Assembly: GCA_021805985.1 (NCBI GenBank)
Contig: JAJZDN010000001.1
Coordinates: 1-64,000, forward strand
DNA length: 64,000 nt
Reading direction: 5' to 3'
Source of the DNA: Planctomycetota bacterium
GTDB taxonomy: Bacteria > Planctomycetota > Phycisphaerae > WQYP01
Position 1 is the stretch's first letter, and each line of letters begins with the position of its first letter. Below the pieces are notes generated by a model. The model saw only the letters and a list, made by a program, of their open reading frames with translations, had not been told where the DNA came from and made no database searches. Made by a program: the position numbers and the translations under genes. This document shows, piece after piece, positions 53,491 to 62,749 of the stretch.

Positions 53491-53573
53491 GGCCAAAAGC
53501 GGATGTATGCGAAAAAGTACCTGACGCTTTTTCAATATTTCCCGCACGTGGCACCGTATCGTGCTGGCTGGCA

Positions 53574-54458
53574 CTATGATGTTTTATTTTTTTTGGATCG
53601 CTTGAACAGGCGAGTGATATAGCCAAACACGGCGGCGCCGCCCGCCACAATAAGCTTCCAACCTGCGGCGAGCTTGGCGATGATGATCGCCAGCAGACCG
53701 GTTTTGAAAGCTACAGCCGCGGCACCGCCCGTAATAAGAGCGGCCAACCCATACTCCGCAACTTTATCGCCTGGCCTGTAGGCTGAATAACGCTCATCAG
53801 GATTGTATTTAAAGCCATCCAAAATCATATTGAGTTTTGCGACGCTGGTGTTGAGATGTTGCGGATTATCCACCAGTAAGGCGCTGGTGACGCCCAAGCG
53901 ACCAAGGATGCGCGTGTTGTAGTTCACAATCTGTTGATTGCCGGCGGTGGCGAGAATGGCCCATTCGAGCCGTCGCGTTTCCGCATCATAGCGCGGAGGA
54001 AATTGCCAGCCGACAATGTTCAAGTCCGCCCAGCCATGCGCAGTCCGTTGCTGATTTGCCGCGACCGTTCCCTCCCGCACCGTTTGGAGCACGGATTTGG
54101 CGTTAATCTTGTGGGTGTCTTTGATGTAGCCCACCGGATCGAAGGAAAAATCAACAAACCAGTTAAGCGAATCCGGAGCCAGGATGTAATGGTGGGTCGA
54201 ACCAACCGGATTCTGATTCAGCTCAAGGAATGTTTTCGCATCCGCCGGTGCCAGGAAGGCATATCCCTTGGGCACTTGCAGCGTGGCGTGTTCACCAATG
54301 GCAGCCGATGTCGGTCCCCGCTGCCAATGCAGAGCCAGTAAAGGGTTATGCTCTGTGGCAGGGGCTGGCGCAGCGCCGTGGCATGGAGTGCCGAGTGCAA
54401 AGAAGGCCAGCAGGAAAAATAACGCCGCACGATGGAATAGCTGCTTGACGCCGGGCAT
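53574..54458 (-). CDS. DUF2167 membrane protein
   Basis: About 294 residues. A signal peptide (FHRAALFFLLAFFALGTPCHG) precedes the DUF2167 domain: ATLQVPKGYAFLAPADAKTF, LNWFVDFSFDPVGYIKD and LNIVGWQFPPRYDAETRRLEW. The C-terminus has one or two hydrophobic helices near 240-285 (AALITGGAAAVAFKTGLLAI) and ends in a Lys-rich tail. ATG 54458 has AGGAGG 6 bp upstream; the frame continues to 54527. The family has no assigned role; E. coli-type members are membrane proteins linked to stress. Confidence 0.9.
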   Translation of the reverse strand: MPGVKQLFHRAALFFLLAFFALGTPCHGAAPAPATEHNPLLALHWQRGPTSAAIGEHATLQVPKGYAFLAPADAKTFLELNQNPVGSTHHYILAPDSLNWFVDFSFDPVGYIKDTHKINAKSVLQTVREGTVAANQQRTAHGWADLNIVGWQFPPRYDAETRRLEWAILATAGNQQIVNYNTRILGRLGVTSALLVDNPQHLNTSVAKLNMILDGFKYNPDERYSAYRPGDKVAEYGLAALITGGAAAVAFKTGLLAIIIAKLAAGWKLIVAGGAAVFGYITRLFKRSKKNKTS

Positions 54459-55105
54459 GGGCAACCTCCTGACGCTCGATTTTTCGAGCACGGGATAAAC
54501 ATCTATGAATACAACGAATTGTGCCAATAGTATATCCGGATGATCGGTCCGTCAACACCGCAACACTCAGCAACAAACAGCGATTGAACCAAGCCGAATT
54601 GTGACCCATTGGCCTGACGCGGCAGTGTCACGGCTCGATGCGAAATACGGTCTGGCACAAAGTTCCCCTCCCCTGCGTGAAGCGCGATTCCAAGCCCCAC
54701 ACCCCGGCCCTCCCGCGACACCTGCCCCGTTGCATCCGGAAAAGACGTATCCGACATCTTTGATTTGCGTCAGCTTGGGTTGCCGACCGATGAAGGACCA
54801 GGCATGAGCTTATTTTTTTGTAAGCTTTATAGATCGTTGCATAGGACCTCGCATCGCTTAATAATTGCTGAGCAAGCATCGTAAAATTCCCGCGACGCGG
54901 TTTCCAGACTTCGCCGCGTGCTGGCCTCACCCAAATTGTACCATTGGTTTTGCAATTTTTCGCTCGGAAGGAACGCCACATTGTTCCACCAGAGCCGTCC
55001 GACCTTTGCCGTTTGGAGAATAGTTTGACGTTATCCGCTCCGAGGTTTAGCCTTAAGCCCAAAGTTAATGAGTAGATCAGATTTGGTTCATTTTATTGAG
55101 GATCT
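54459..55105. other. Repeat-bearing intergenic region
   Basis: Contains the dispersed element 54612-54655. The stretch 54800-55105 has no recognisable gene or structure apart from a few short inverted runs. Confidence 0.5.
54612..54655. repeat. Dispersed repeat, copy 1 (family 2)
   Basis: The first 41 bp match 63684-63724 at 36 of 41 positions. The pattern includes GCCTGACGCGGCAG and GTCACGG, then GATGCG. Seen in two intergenic places. Confidence 0.6.
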
Positions 55106-55924
55106 ATGATGCCGCTTATCGTTATCGCAATTATTGCCCTGATCCTGCTTACGGGGGTCCGAATTGCGCAGGAATACCAGCGCGGCGTTGTGTTTCGTCT
55201 GGGCCGGTACATTGGCTTGCGTGGTCCAGGGTTGTATTGGATTCTGCCGCTGGGCATTGAACGATCAATCATCATTGACACACGTACACGCACGGTTTCC
55301 GCTGAACAGCAGCAGACCATTACGCGCGATAGCGTAACGATCCGTGTCAACGCGGTGCTTTGGTATCGGATTACCGAAGCGTCCAAGGCGGTTATTGAGG
55401 TCACCGACGCGTCGTCCGCCGTCTACCAATTAGCATTGACGAGCCTGCGCAACATCATCGGTCGCCACGACCTTGATGAAGTGTTGCAGGAGCGGGACAA
55501 GATCAACGGGCTGTTGCGTGAAAATATGGTCAGTTCCACGGTCCCCTGGGGAATAACCGTTGAACGCTTCGAGATGAAGGACGTTGAGTTGCCTGAAGCT
55601 ATGCAACAGGTCATGGCCATGCAGGCCGAGGCGATACGTGAAAAACGGGCCCGTATCATCAAGGCGGAAGCGGAGCTGGAGGCCTCGAAAAAGCTAAGCG
55701 ACGCTGCGCAGCAGATGGCCAATAATCCGGTTGCCATCGAGTTGCGACGTATGCAGATGGTAACGGAAGTGGGTGCGGAGAATAACAGCACGACAGTTCT
55801 GATGATCCCCTCGGATTTCGTGACGCTTTCTCAAAGCTTCAGCAACTACCTGCGGCAGCAAACCTCCGGAACCGCCGCTAATGCTCCCGATGATGCTCCC
55901 GCCGCCAAGAGTCAAATGTCCTAG
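55106..55924 (+). CDS. Stomatin/slipin family SPFH protein
   Basis: 272 residues. One N-terminal helix (PLIVIAIIALILLTGV) and then an SPFH/band-7 domain: EYQRGVVFRLGRYIGLRGPG, DSVTIRVNAVLWYRITEA and the slipin signature RHDLDEVLQERDKIN. Coiled-coil stretch AEAIREKRARIIKAEAELEAS (about 170-195). Slipins scaffold membrane microdomains. The usual NfeD partner is missing here. GAGG precedes ATG 55106; the C-terminus is Ala-rich. Confidence 0.93.
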   Translation: MMPLIVIAIIALILLTGVRIAQEYQRGVVFRLGRYIGLRGPGLYWILPLGIERSIIIDTRTRTVSAEQQQTITRDSVTIRVNAVLWYRITEASKAVIEVTDASSAVYQLALTSLRNIIGRHDLDEVLQERDKINGLLRENMVSSTVPWGITVERFEMKDVELPEAMQQVMAMQAEAIREKRARIIKAEAELEASKKLSDAAQQMANNPVAIELRRMQMVTEVGAENNSTTVLMIPSDFVTLSQSFSNYLRQQTSGTAANAPDDAPAAKSQMS

Positions 55925-56000
55925 ACTCCCACGCGACGCATCACTTGACTTTGCGGTGCCGGGCCACGTATCATTTTGTATAGCTAAGGGAGTTTTTCTG

Positions 56001-56237
56001 ATGCCCATGGTGGTAAAAGTTCGGCGATGGGGCAACAGCCTGGGGCTGCGGCTGCCCAAATCATTTACCGTAGCCCACACGATTGTGGACGGTACTACGG
56101 TGCGCATTGACGGTCTTCAGGTCGTGGATGCTCAACCGCGCCGCCGTAGCCGCCACAAGCTCAAAGATGTGCTCCAAAACTACACCAAGCCACCAAAACA
56201 ACTGGATTTTCCAGCCGTGGGCAGGGAAATCCTGTGA
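56001..56237 (+). CDS. mazE: Antitoxin MazE-like (AbrB fold)
   Basis: 78 residues. The opening VVKVRRWGNSLGLRLPKSF is the MazE/AbrB swapped-hairpin DNA-binding motif. ATG 56001 has AGGGAG 8-9 bp upstream; the frame runs back into the slipin gene. It should bind MazF through its C-terminal half and repress its own promoter. Its TGA overlaps the MazF GTG by 4 bp. The sequence TCATTTTGTATAGCT just ahead could be its promoter. Confidence 0.88.
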   Translation: MPMVVKVRRWGNSLGLRLPKSFTVAHTIVDGTTVRIDGLQVVDAQPRRRSRHKLKDVLQNYTKPPKQLDFPAVGREIL

Positions 56238-56626
56238 GTCATAACACCTATTTTCCAAATCGTGGCGACTTCATCCACTTCCAGGCTTCGCCGTCGGCCG
56301 GACATGAGACCGCCGGCCCGCATTTTGCATTGGTTCTAAGCCCCTTGGCCTACCAGAAGAAAACCGGAATGGCGATTGTGTTAATCGGCACAGGCAAATT
56401 CAAACCCGAATCGCATCCGCGCTCTGGAAATACTAAAGCGATCCCGTGCGGCTTAATTCCTCCGACCCGCACCAACCCCGGCGGTGAAGGAACTCTGTTT
56501 TGTGATGCGGTTCGCCAGATCGACTGGCGGGCACGATCCGCCGCCTATGCCGGAAAAGCACCCGCCGAGTTTGTTGAGGATGCGTTGGATCGGTTGCTGG
56601 CGATGATGGAAGATGATGGTGACTAA
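56234..56626 (+). CDS. mazF: MazF/PemK-family endoribonuclease toxin
   Basis: 130 residues. Family signs: NRGDFIHFQASPSAGHETAGPH (first 20 residues), FALVLSPLAYQKKTGMAIVL and the C-terminal DAVRQIDWRAR, as in ChpB/MazF. MazF toxins cut mRNA at short motifs when the antitoxin is depleted. GTG start, 4-bp GTGA overlap with mazE. Its stop TAA shares a base with the ATG of mfd (TAATG), so toxin and repair factor are translated in a chain. The two are one transcript by geometry. Confidence 0.9.
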   Translation: MSHNTYFPNRGDFIHFQASPSAGHETAGPHFALVLSPLAYQKKTGMAIVLIGTGKFKPESHPRSGNTKAIPCGLIPPTRTNPGGEGTLFCDAVRQIDWRARSAAYAGKAPAEFVEDALDRLLAMMEDDGD

Positions 56627-59600
56627 TGGCTAAATCTGTCCTATCCGACATCCTGCGTGGTATGGCGGAATCGCCGGTTGTTGCGCGGATGGTTGATGAA
56701 CTAACCCGCAACCGCTATGTCGGTGCTACGGGACAGTGGGGATCCTGCGCTTTAGCAGTCGCGGCGGCGGTACAGGCCCACATGCAGCGACCGGTGTTGA
56801 TTGTCACCGCCCATCTGGATGATGCGGATGATGCGATAGATCAACTGGAGTTTTTCCGCCCGGGTTCCACGGCCCGTCTGTTTCCCGCATTTGAAGTCCT
56901 GCCCGGTGAATCCAGCATCTCCCATGAACTCATTGCTGAGCGTCTGGCCCTGCTGGCAGATCTTGCGGCGGGAAAAATCGCAAATTTTTACGTTGCGCCA
57001 ATTCAGGCGTTAATGCAGCCCTGCCCCAATCCCGAGTTGCTGGCCAAGCAGCTGATTTCTCTGGTGCCGGGCGAAAAAATGGATCGGGATGGGCTGGTTC
57101 ACTGGCTATCGGGAAATGGCTATTCCCGCTTGGAAGCTGTTGAAAATCCAGGTGATTTTTCCGTGCGCGGCGATATTCTCGATGTCTGGGCCGCGGGACG
57201 CCAGCAACCGGCCCGCCTTGATTTTTTCGGCGATCAAATTGAACGCATCCACAGTTTTGACCCGGAAACGCTTGGGCCGGCGGATCCGATAGAGCTTCTG
57301 CGTATAAGCGCTTTGGAGAAGCAGGCCACCTGGCCCAAGGAGCAGACAGTTAATTTTATTTCTGCGTTGCCGGAGGAAACGATTATCTGGCTTATTGAGC
57401 CTCAGGAAATCCAGGAGCAGGGCCGCAGTTACATGGATCGGCTCCCGGATGGCCGGGGCATTTATCCGGCGGAGGCGATTTTCCGTCTGGCGCAGAACTT
57501 TGCATGGGCGCAAATAAGGCAATTTGGTCGCGATGATCGCACCACCATTGATCTGCCATGCCGCTCGGTGGAGCAATTTGATACGGAACCAGATGCGGCC
57601 CTGGCGGAATTGGCAGCCCTGGCGGCGGATAATCAGGTGTTTGTAGTGTGCCAAAATCCATCCGAGCGCACCCGATTAACCGATCTGATCCATGTCAAAC
57701 ACCCGGAAGTACTGGATAAAATTTCCATTCCTGTGGGTGATTTGGCGGTGGGCTTTCGCTGGCAGCTTACTGGTGTAACGGAAAAAAAGACGGGGGCGGA
57801 TCATACGCCCACGGATCAGCAACACTGGCTGATTATGGTGGCGCACCATGAATTGTTCCATCGCTATCATCAGCGGCGACGCCTGCGGGCCATTCAAGGT
57901 GCCCGACCGATTGATCATTTTCTTGATTTGCAGGCAGGTGATTATGTTGTGCATGTGAATCACGGCATTGCGCAGTTTACTGCCATGACCACGCTGAATC
58001 GCGATGGCCGCCAGGCGGAATACATGACGCTGGTATTTGCCCGCGAAGCCGTGCTGCATGTGCCGATCACGCAGATTCATCTGGTGCAAAAATATGTCGG
58101 CGGAGCACAGGGCCGGCCGCCATTGTCAGTGCTAGGCGGCACGAGTTGGAGTAAGCAGAAGGAAAAGGCTTCGGAAGCAGTTGAAAAAATGGCGGCTGAA
58201 ATGCTGGAAGTACAGGCCGCCCGGGAAGAATTTCCCGGTTTTGCATACAGCGCCGACACCACCGATATGAAGGAATTTGAAAATTCCTTCGCATTTCAAG
58301 CCACGGAAGATCAGTTGCGGTGCATCGCGGAAATCAAGGAAGATTTGCAAAAAAAGCGCCCCATGGATCGCCTCCTGTGCGGTGACGTGGGCTATGGCAA
58401 AACAGAGCTGGCTATCCGCAGCGCATTTAAGGTCTGTGAAGGCGGCAAACAGGTTGCCGTGCTGGCTCCCACCACGGTGCTGGTGGAACAGCATGAAGAA
58501 ACCTTTCGTCAGCGTATGGCGGGGTATCCCTTTATTGTTGAAAGCGTATCGCGTTTTAAAACCACCAGCCAGATTCATGACATTCTGGATCGCACACGCA
58601 AGGGCAAAGTGGATGTTCTTATCGGCACGCATCGGTTGATCAGCAAAGATGTGCAGTTCGCCGATCTGGGGCTGGTGGTTATTGATGAAGAGCAGCGCTT
58701 CGGCGTGGAAAATAAAGAACGCTTGAAAAAATTGCGACTGACCGTGGACGTGCTGACCATGACCGCGACACCCATTCCCCGCACCTTGCACATGAGCTTG
58801 CTGGGCATCAGGGATATTTCCAATTTGTCCACGCCGCCGCGTGATCGTCGCAGCGTGGTGACGGAAGTAATGGGGTGGGAAAGCGCCAGAATCAAACAGG
58901 CCCTGGAGCGCGAACTGGCCCGCGACGGGCAGATTTATTTTGTGCATAACCGCGTATGGAACATTGAATCTGTCGCGGACAAAATACGGCGGCTGGTGCC
59001 CAATGCCCGGATCGTCATTGGCCATGGCCAAATGCCGGACCATGAACTTGAACAGGTCATGCACACGTTTGTAAAGCGGGAAGCGGATATTCTGGTTTCC
59101 ACAACCATTATTGAAAGCGGACTGGATATTCCTACCGCCAATACGATTTTTATTCATGAGGCTGAAAATTTTGGGTTAAGCGATCTGCACCAGTTGCGGG
59201 GCCGCGTGGGCCGCTCGCGGCACCGGGCGTATTGCTATCTGGTAATCAGCGAAAATAAAGCGTTAAGCGAATCGGCAGCGAAGCGGCTCAAAGCGATGGA
59301 GGAATACGCCTCACTGGGTGCGGGATTTAAAATCGCCTTGCGCGATCTGGAAATTCGCGGCGCAGGAAATCTGCTGGGTGATGAGCAGTCTGGGCATATT
59401 GCGGCCGTAGGGTATGAACTCTATTGCCAGTTGCTGGAAGAAGCCGTCAAACGGGTGAAAAATCAACCCATTGACCGCCCGCCGGAGGTAAATATTGACA
59501 TCGGTATTTCCGGAAGTTTTCCGCGCACGTATATCATGGCGGAAAAGCAGCGCATGGAACTATACCGTCGCTTGTCGCGGTGTCATTCAATGGAGATTAT

Positions 59601-59910
59601 CGAAGCATTGCGAAAAGATATTATCGATGCGTTCGGCCCGTTGCCCAAAGCAGCGGAAACACTTTTCCAGCTCACCGAATTGCGCGTGCTGGCCGCCGCC
59701 TGGACAATCACCAACCTCATGAGCCAACCGCCGGACCTGGTGTTTGCCATGCAGGATCTTTCCAAGCTGGGACCGCTGTTAAGCAAGTCGCCGGGATCGG
59801 TAAGGCCGGTGGACCAGAAAGCCATTCACCTGCGGCTGCCCCCCAATTATTTTGAAGGCCAAACGCTGTTAAACGTCTTACGAAACCTATTGGCCAACCC
59901 GCCGGTATAA
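56626..59910 (+). CDS. mfd: Transcription-repair coupling factor
   Basis: 1094 residues. Mfd displaces stalled RNA polymerase at DNA damage and recruits UvrABC. The N-terminal UvrB-like region begins about residue 25 (RYVGATGQWGSCALAVA; FPAFEVLPGESSISHELIAERL), the RNA polymerase-interacting domain near 440-510 (VHVNHGIAQF), then the translocase: Walker A GDVGYGKTE (586-594), DEEQRFG (687-693), MTATPIPRTLHMS, and motif VI LRGRVGRSRH. A complete C-terminal TRCF domain ends it. ATG 56626 is fixed by the mazF overlap. Length is slightly below E. coli (1148). Confidence 0.97.
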   Translation: MAKSVLSDILRGMAESPVVARMVDELTRNRYVGATGQWGSCALAVAAAVQAHMQRPVLIVTAHLDDADDAIDQLEFFRPGSTARLFPAFEVLPGESSISHELIAERLALLADLAAGKIANFYVAPIQALMQPCPNPELLAKQLISLVPGEKMDRDGLVHWLSGNGYSRLEAVENPGDFSVRGDILDVWAAGRQQPARLDFFGDQIERIHSFDPETLGPADPIELLRISALEKQATWPKEQTVNFISALPEETIIWLIEPQEIQEQGRSYMDRLPDGRGIYPAEAIFRLAQNFAWAQIRQFGRDDRTTIDLPCRSVEQFDTEPDAALAELAALAADNQVFVVCQNPSERTRLTDLIHVKHPEVLDKISIPVGDLAVGFRWQLTGVTEKKTGADHTPTDQQHWLIMVAHHELFHRYHQRRRLRAIQGARPIDHFLDLQAGDYVVHVNHGIAQFTAMTTLNRDGRQAEYMTLVFAREAVLHVPITQIHLVQKYVGGAQGRPPLSVLGGTSWSKQKEKASEAVEKMAAEMLEVQAAREEFPGFAYSADTTDMKEFENSFAFQATEDQLRCIAEIKEDLQKKRPMDRLLCGDVGYGKTELAIRSAFKVCEGGKQVAVLAPTTVLVEQHEETFRQRMAGYPFIVESVSRFKTTSQIHDILDRTRKGKVDVLIGTHRLISKDVQFADLGLVVIDEEQRFGVENKERLKKLRLTVDVLTMTATPIPRTLHMSLLGIRDISNLSTPPRDRRSVVTEVMGWESARIKQALERELARDGQIYFVHNRVWNIESVADKIRRLVPNARIVIGHGQMPDHELEQVMHTFVKREADILVSTTIIESGLDIPTANTIFIHEAENFGLSDLHQLRGRVGRSRHRAYCYLVISENKALSESAAKRLKAMEEYASLGAGFKIALRDLEIRGAGNLLGDEQSGHIAAVGYELYCQLLEEAVKRVKNQPIDRPPEVNIDIGISGSFPRTYIMAEKQRMELYRRLSRCHSMEIIEALRKDIIDAFGPLPKAAETLFQLTELRVLAAAWTITNLMSQPPDLVFAMQDLSKLGPLLSKSPGSVRPVDQKAIHLRLPPNYFEGQTLLNVLRNLLANPPV

Positions 59911-59928
59911 TGAATTTAAGGAGGCCAC

Positions 59929-60945
59929 ATGGTTGTCACAGTTCAAATTGAGGCCCAGCAGCGGCTGGGGTTATATGGTGCGGCGGATCGGCATCTGAAA
60001 ACGTTGCGCGAGCTGCTGGGCGTTACGCTGATAGCGCGCGATGATCAACTTAAAATCAGCGGTGACCCGGCGGCGGTGGAACATTGCGTGGCCACCTTGC
60101 ATCAGATGCGGCGGTTGCTTAAAGAGCACCGGTCTTTGAATCAGGAACATATTGCGGCAGCTATTCGTCTGGCAGCGCCCGAATCGCCGGTGCAGCATCA
60201 GGCGCTTTTGGATGTCACGGTCAGCGGTCGGGCCATTGATCCGCGCACGGCTGGTCAACGGCATTATGTCAACGCCATGCTCGCACATGATTTGGTCTTC
60301 TGTGCCGGGCCGGCGGGTACAGGAAAAACTTTTCTGGCGGTGGCGCTGGCGGTGAGCCTGTTGCGGCAAAATAAAGTGCGGCGGCTGGTGCTGGTGCGGC
60401 CCGCGGTGGAGGCCGGTGAAAAGCTTGGCTTTTTACCCGGGGATATTCAGGCCAAGGTCAATCCCTATTTGCGGCCCCTCCTGGATGCTCTGAATGATAT
60501 GATGCCTTATGAACAGATTCGGCGGTTCATGGCCAATGACATGATTGAACTGGCTCCCCTGGCCTACATGCGAGGGCGCACGCTTAACGAAAGCATCGTA
60601 CTGTTGGATGAAGCGCAAAACACCACGCCCGCCCAAATGCTCATGTTCCTGACCCGCCTTGGTGAAGGCAGCAAAATGGTGGTAACGGGCGATCCTACAC
60701 AGGTGGATTTGGAGCCGGGGCAGGTCAGCGGTTTAGTCGATGCGCACCGCAAACTTTCCGGGGTAAAGGGCGTGGCGTTTATTGAGCTGGGCCGAGCCGA
60801 TATTGTGCGCCATCGACTGGTACAGAATATTGTTCAGGCCTACAACCGTGATGCCGATATTCCGGCCAAGCGTAGCGCTGCCGGTGCGGCCAAACCAGAT
60901 GCCGCACAGGACGCCCGCGTTCCGCCGCCGCCGGAGCCAGCATAA
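59929..60945 (+). CDS. PhoH-family ATPase (YbeZ-like)
   Basis: 338 residues. An N-terminal KH-like region (residues 1-90) precedes the PhoH ATPase: Walker A GPAGTGKT (127-134), Walker B VLLDEAQNTTPAQM (DEAQ at 227-230), sensor MVVTGDPTQVDL. PhoH proteins are linked to RNA processing together with YbeY. It starts 18 bp after mfd, with GGAGG 5-6 bp before ATG 59929, and belongs to the same transcript. No ybeY gene is adjacent. The last ~40 residues are Ala/Pro-rich. Confidence 0.93.
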   Translation: MVVTVQIEAQQRLGLYGAADRHLKTLRELLGVTLIARDDQLKISGDPAAVEHCVATLHQMRRLLKEHRSLNQEHIAAAIRLAAPESPVQHQALLDVTVSGRAIDPRTAGQRHYVNAMLAHDLVFCAGPAGTGKTFLAVALAVSLLRQNKVRRLVLVRPAVEAGEKLGFLPGDIQAKVNPYLRPLLDALNDMMPYEQIRRFMANDMIELAPLAYMRGRTLNESIVLLDEAQNTTPAQMLMFLTRLGEGSKMVVTGDPTQVDLEPGQVSGLVDAHRKLSGVKGVAFIELGRADIVRHRLVQNIVQAYNRDADIPAKRSAAGAAKPDAAQDARVPPPPEPA

Positions 60946-60970
60946 GCTCGCCAAACTGTGCATTCCCACG

Positions 60971-62677
60971 CTACGCGCTAACGCGTGATTGAATTTCCGT
61001 AATAAGCCTTTGCAGGGATGCACGTGGGTGCAGTGCGATAAAATATTCGCGCCACGAAGCCACCGACAGATTGTTCTGTGTTACTTCCGCCTGGCGCATG
61101 TGTAAGTCCATCGCATCAACTTGCGGCTGAAACATGGCCAGTAACTGCGCATTGATTTCATGGAGATCTCGGAACTTGGCGCGGCGCAGCAACCAATGTG
61201 GACCCCGCCGACGGTGTTGCCGCTGATCTTCCGCCAGCGACCGGGCAATGTCGGAAATAAGATCATGCCGCCGTTTAGCCCTGTCCGCTGCTTCGTCCGT
61301 CAGGGAGGATGGTGCCAGAAGTTCCGGATTTGATTTCAGATGATGTTGCCGCCATTTCAATTGGGAAATATTGGTTCCGCTCTGATTAATCTGTCCAGCC
61401 ACGGGTAGCAGCCAGCCGGCCGAGGCACAAGCATACGCCGGGTGAACGCCAAAAAGTTGATCCATGACCCGATCCGTCATCTGGTCATACATGGCTCCGC
61501 CTATGCCATGAATAAACAGATCCGAAAGCAATAGTCGCACAAACATCGTCAGGGTCAGGGCGCGGGGTCGCACGTGCAGGCCTGCTACCGCCAATCGCCG
61601 GCGCAGGGTCTCGGCCGCAGTCAGGAGTTCCCCGGTCATCAAATCTGTAACATCAATACGTTGGGTTCCAAGCTGCAAATACAGGCCATTGTCCTGGTAT
61701 AGCGCAAGCCGATGGCGGGGTTGATCTTTGGCATAAATCCAGAAGGGAAGTTCAAGTTCTTGCGGGGTAATGGCGAGATTGGGCATGGGGCGACCGGGGT
61801 TGACGATCCGCTGTTCAACGCGATATTGCTCCAGGGCGGAATTGTATATGGCACACCAACTACGGGCATGGCGCAGCCACAGCAGCACAAAACTATGCCA
61901 CGCCAGACCGGAACAAATATAGCTGCATGGCACATGCTGCACGTTGATCCCGAAAGAGTGTTCAAAGTTTCTCCGTGCCCGGCTCATCCATCGCACATAA
62001 TCCGCATCCGGATCTTGCCGCAGGCCCTGCGTAAAATCCCGCAAGGCATCCGTCTGGACCAGGGGAAATTGCTGAAGTTCACGCAGCCACTGCGTCTTTT
62101 GTTCGCCTTGCGGTGATGACAGGAATTCCGCCGGTAAGGCTGAAGCGTCACCCCACGTTACCATCTTTTTTTCCAGTCGGGAGCCGTTCCATTGGGGCAA
62201 CGCATATCCCAGATGATCTACCGTGTCGTGATCCACCAGTAAATCAACGGCCATGGCCCGGCTGTGGTTAGCCAGAGCGTGCGTTAAAATAACCTTGCTC
62301 CATACACCGGTATGATAAAACTCCACCTGATGGCCCGTGATAACCCAGGGCCGGGTGAAAGAAACCGCCGGCGGGGGGGGAAAGCCGGTTTCTTGGGCAA
62401 AGCGGTTGATCGCGTCCATAAGTTCCTGCCGCGCCACGTTCGCAAGAGAATCTATCGAGGTATCCCAGACCGCATCGCAAGGCGCGGGGGAAGGGCGGGT
62501 CGTGGTAGGAAACGCAGCAAGATACGCGGCAAGAAACTGGGCAAGTTCCGCAGCGGGCGGCTCAATAAGAACTTCATGATGGCGGCGCGGTACGATGATG
62601 GCGGCCGGATTAGGAATAAGGGTTTCGGGAGTTGGGGATATCGGGCGTAATTCAGCGGGCGTTTCCATGTGATACAC
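60971..62677 (-). CDS. Conserved protein of unknown function, weak BshC-like features
   Basis: 568 residues. It has VITGHQVEFYHTGVWSKVIL near residue 110, which recalls the VTGQQ loop of BshC, the last enzyme of bacillithiol synthesis, and RALTLTMFVRLLLSDLFIHGIGG near 380-405. The rest is not similar enough to be certain. No signal peptide or membrane helix. GTG 62677 has AGAGGA 4 bp upstream; ATG 62668 is another choice. A C-terminal Arg-rich, helical region (AEDQRQHRRRGPHWLLRRAKF) and Met-rich tail follow. No bshA or bshB gene lies nearby. Confidence 0.4.
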   Translation of the reverse strand: MYHMETPAELRPISPTPETLIPNPAAIIVPRRHHEVLIEPPAAELAQFLAAYLAAFPTTTRPSPAPCDAVWDTSIDSLANVARQELMDAINRFAQETGFPPPPAVSFTRPWVITGHQVEFYHTGVWSKVILTHALANHSRAMAVDLLVDHDTVDHLGYALPQWNGSRLEKKMVTWGDASALPAEFLSSPQGEQKTQWLRELQQFPLVQTDALRDFTQGLRQDPDADYVRWMSRARRNFEHSFGINVQHVPCSYICSGLAWHSFVLLWLRHARSWCAIYNSALEQYRVEQRIVNPGRPMPNLAITPQELELPFWIYAKDQPRHRLALYQDNGLYLQLGTQRIDVTDLMTGELLTAAETLRRRLAVAGLHVRPRALTLTMFVRLLLSDLFIHGIGGAMYDQMTDRVMDQLFGVHPAYACASAGWLLPVAGQINQSGTNISQLKWRQHHLKSNPELLAPSSLTDEAADRAKRRHDLISDIARSLAEDQRQHRRRGPHWLLRRAKFRDLHEINAQLLAMFQPQVDAMDLHMRQAEVTQNNLSVASWREYFIALHPRASLQRLITEIQSRVSA

Positions 62678-62749
62678 TGATTCCTCTTATGGAAACATAC
62701 GCGGGAGCATTGGATATTTCAAATCTCATCCATTAATTGAACATCCGAT

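Noticed and set aside
58132-59157. 341-residue frame antisense to mfd
   Set aside because: It is the reverse of a clearly conserved helicase region and has no family features; a shadow of high-constraint coding sequence.
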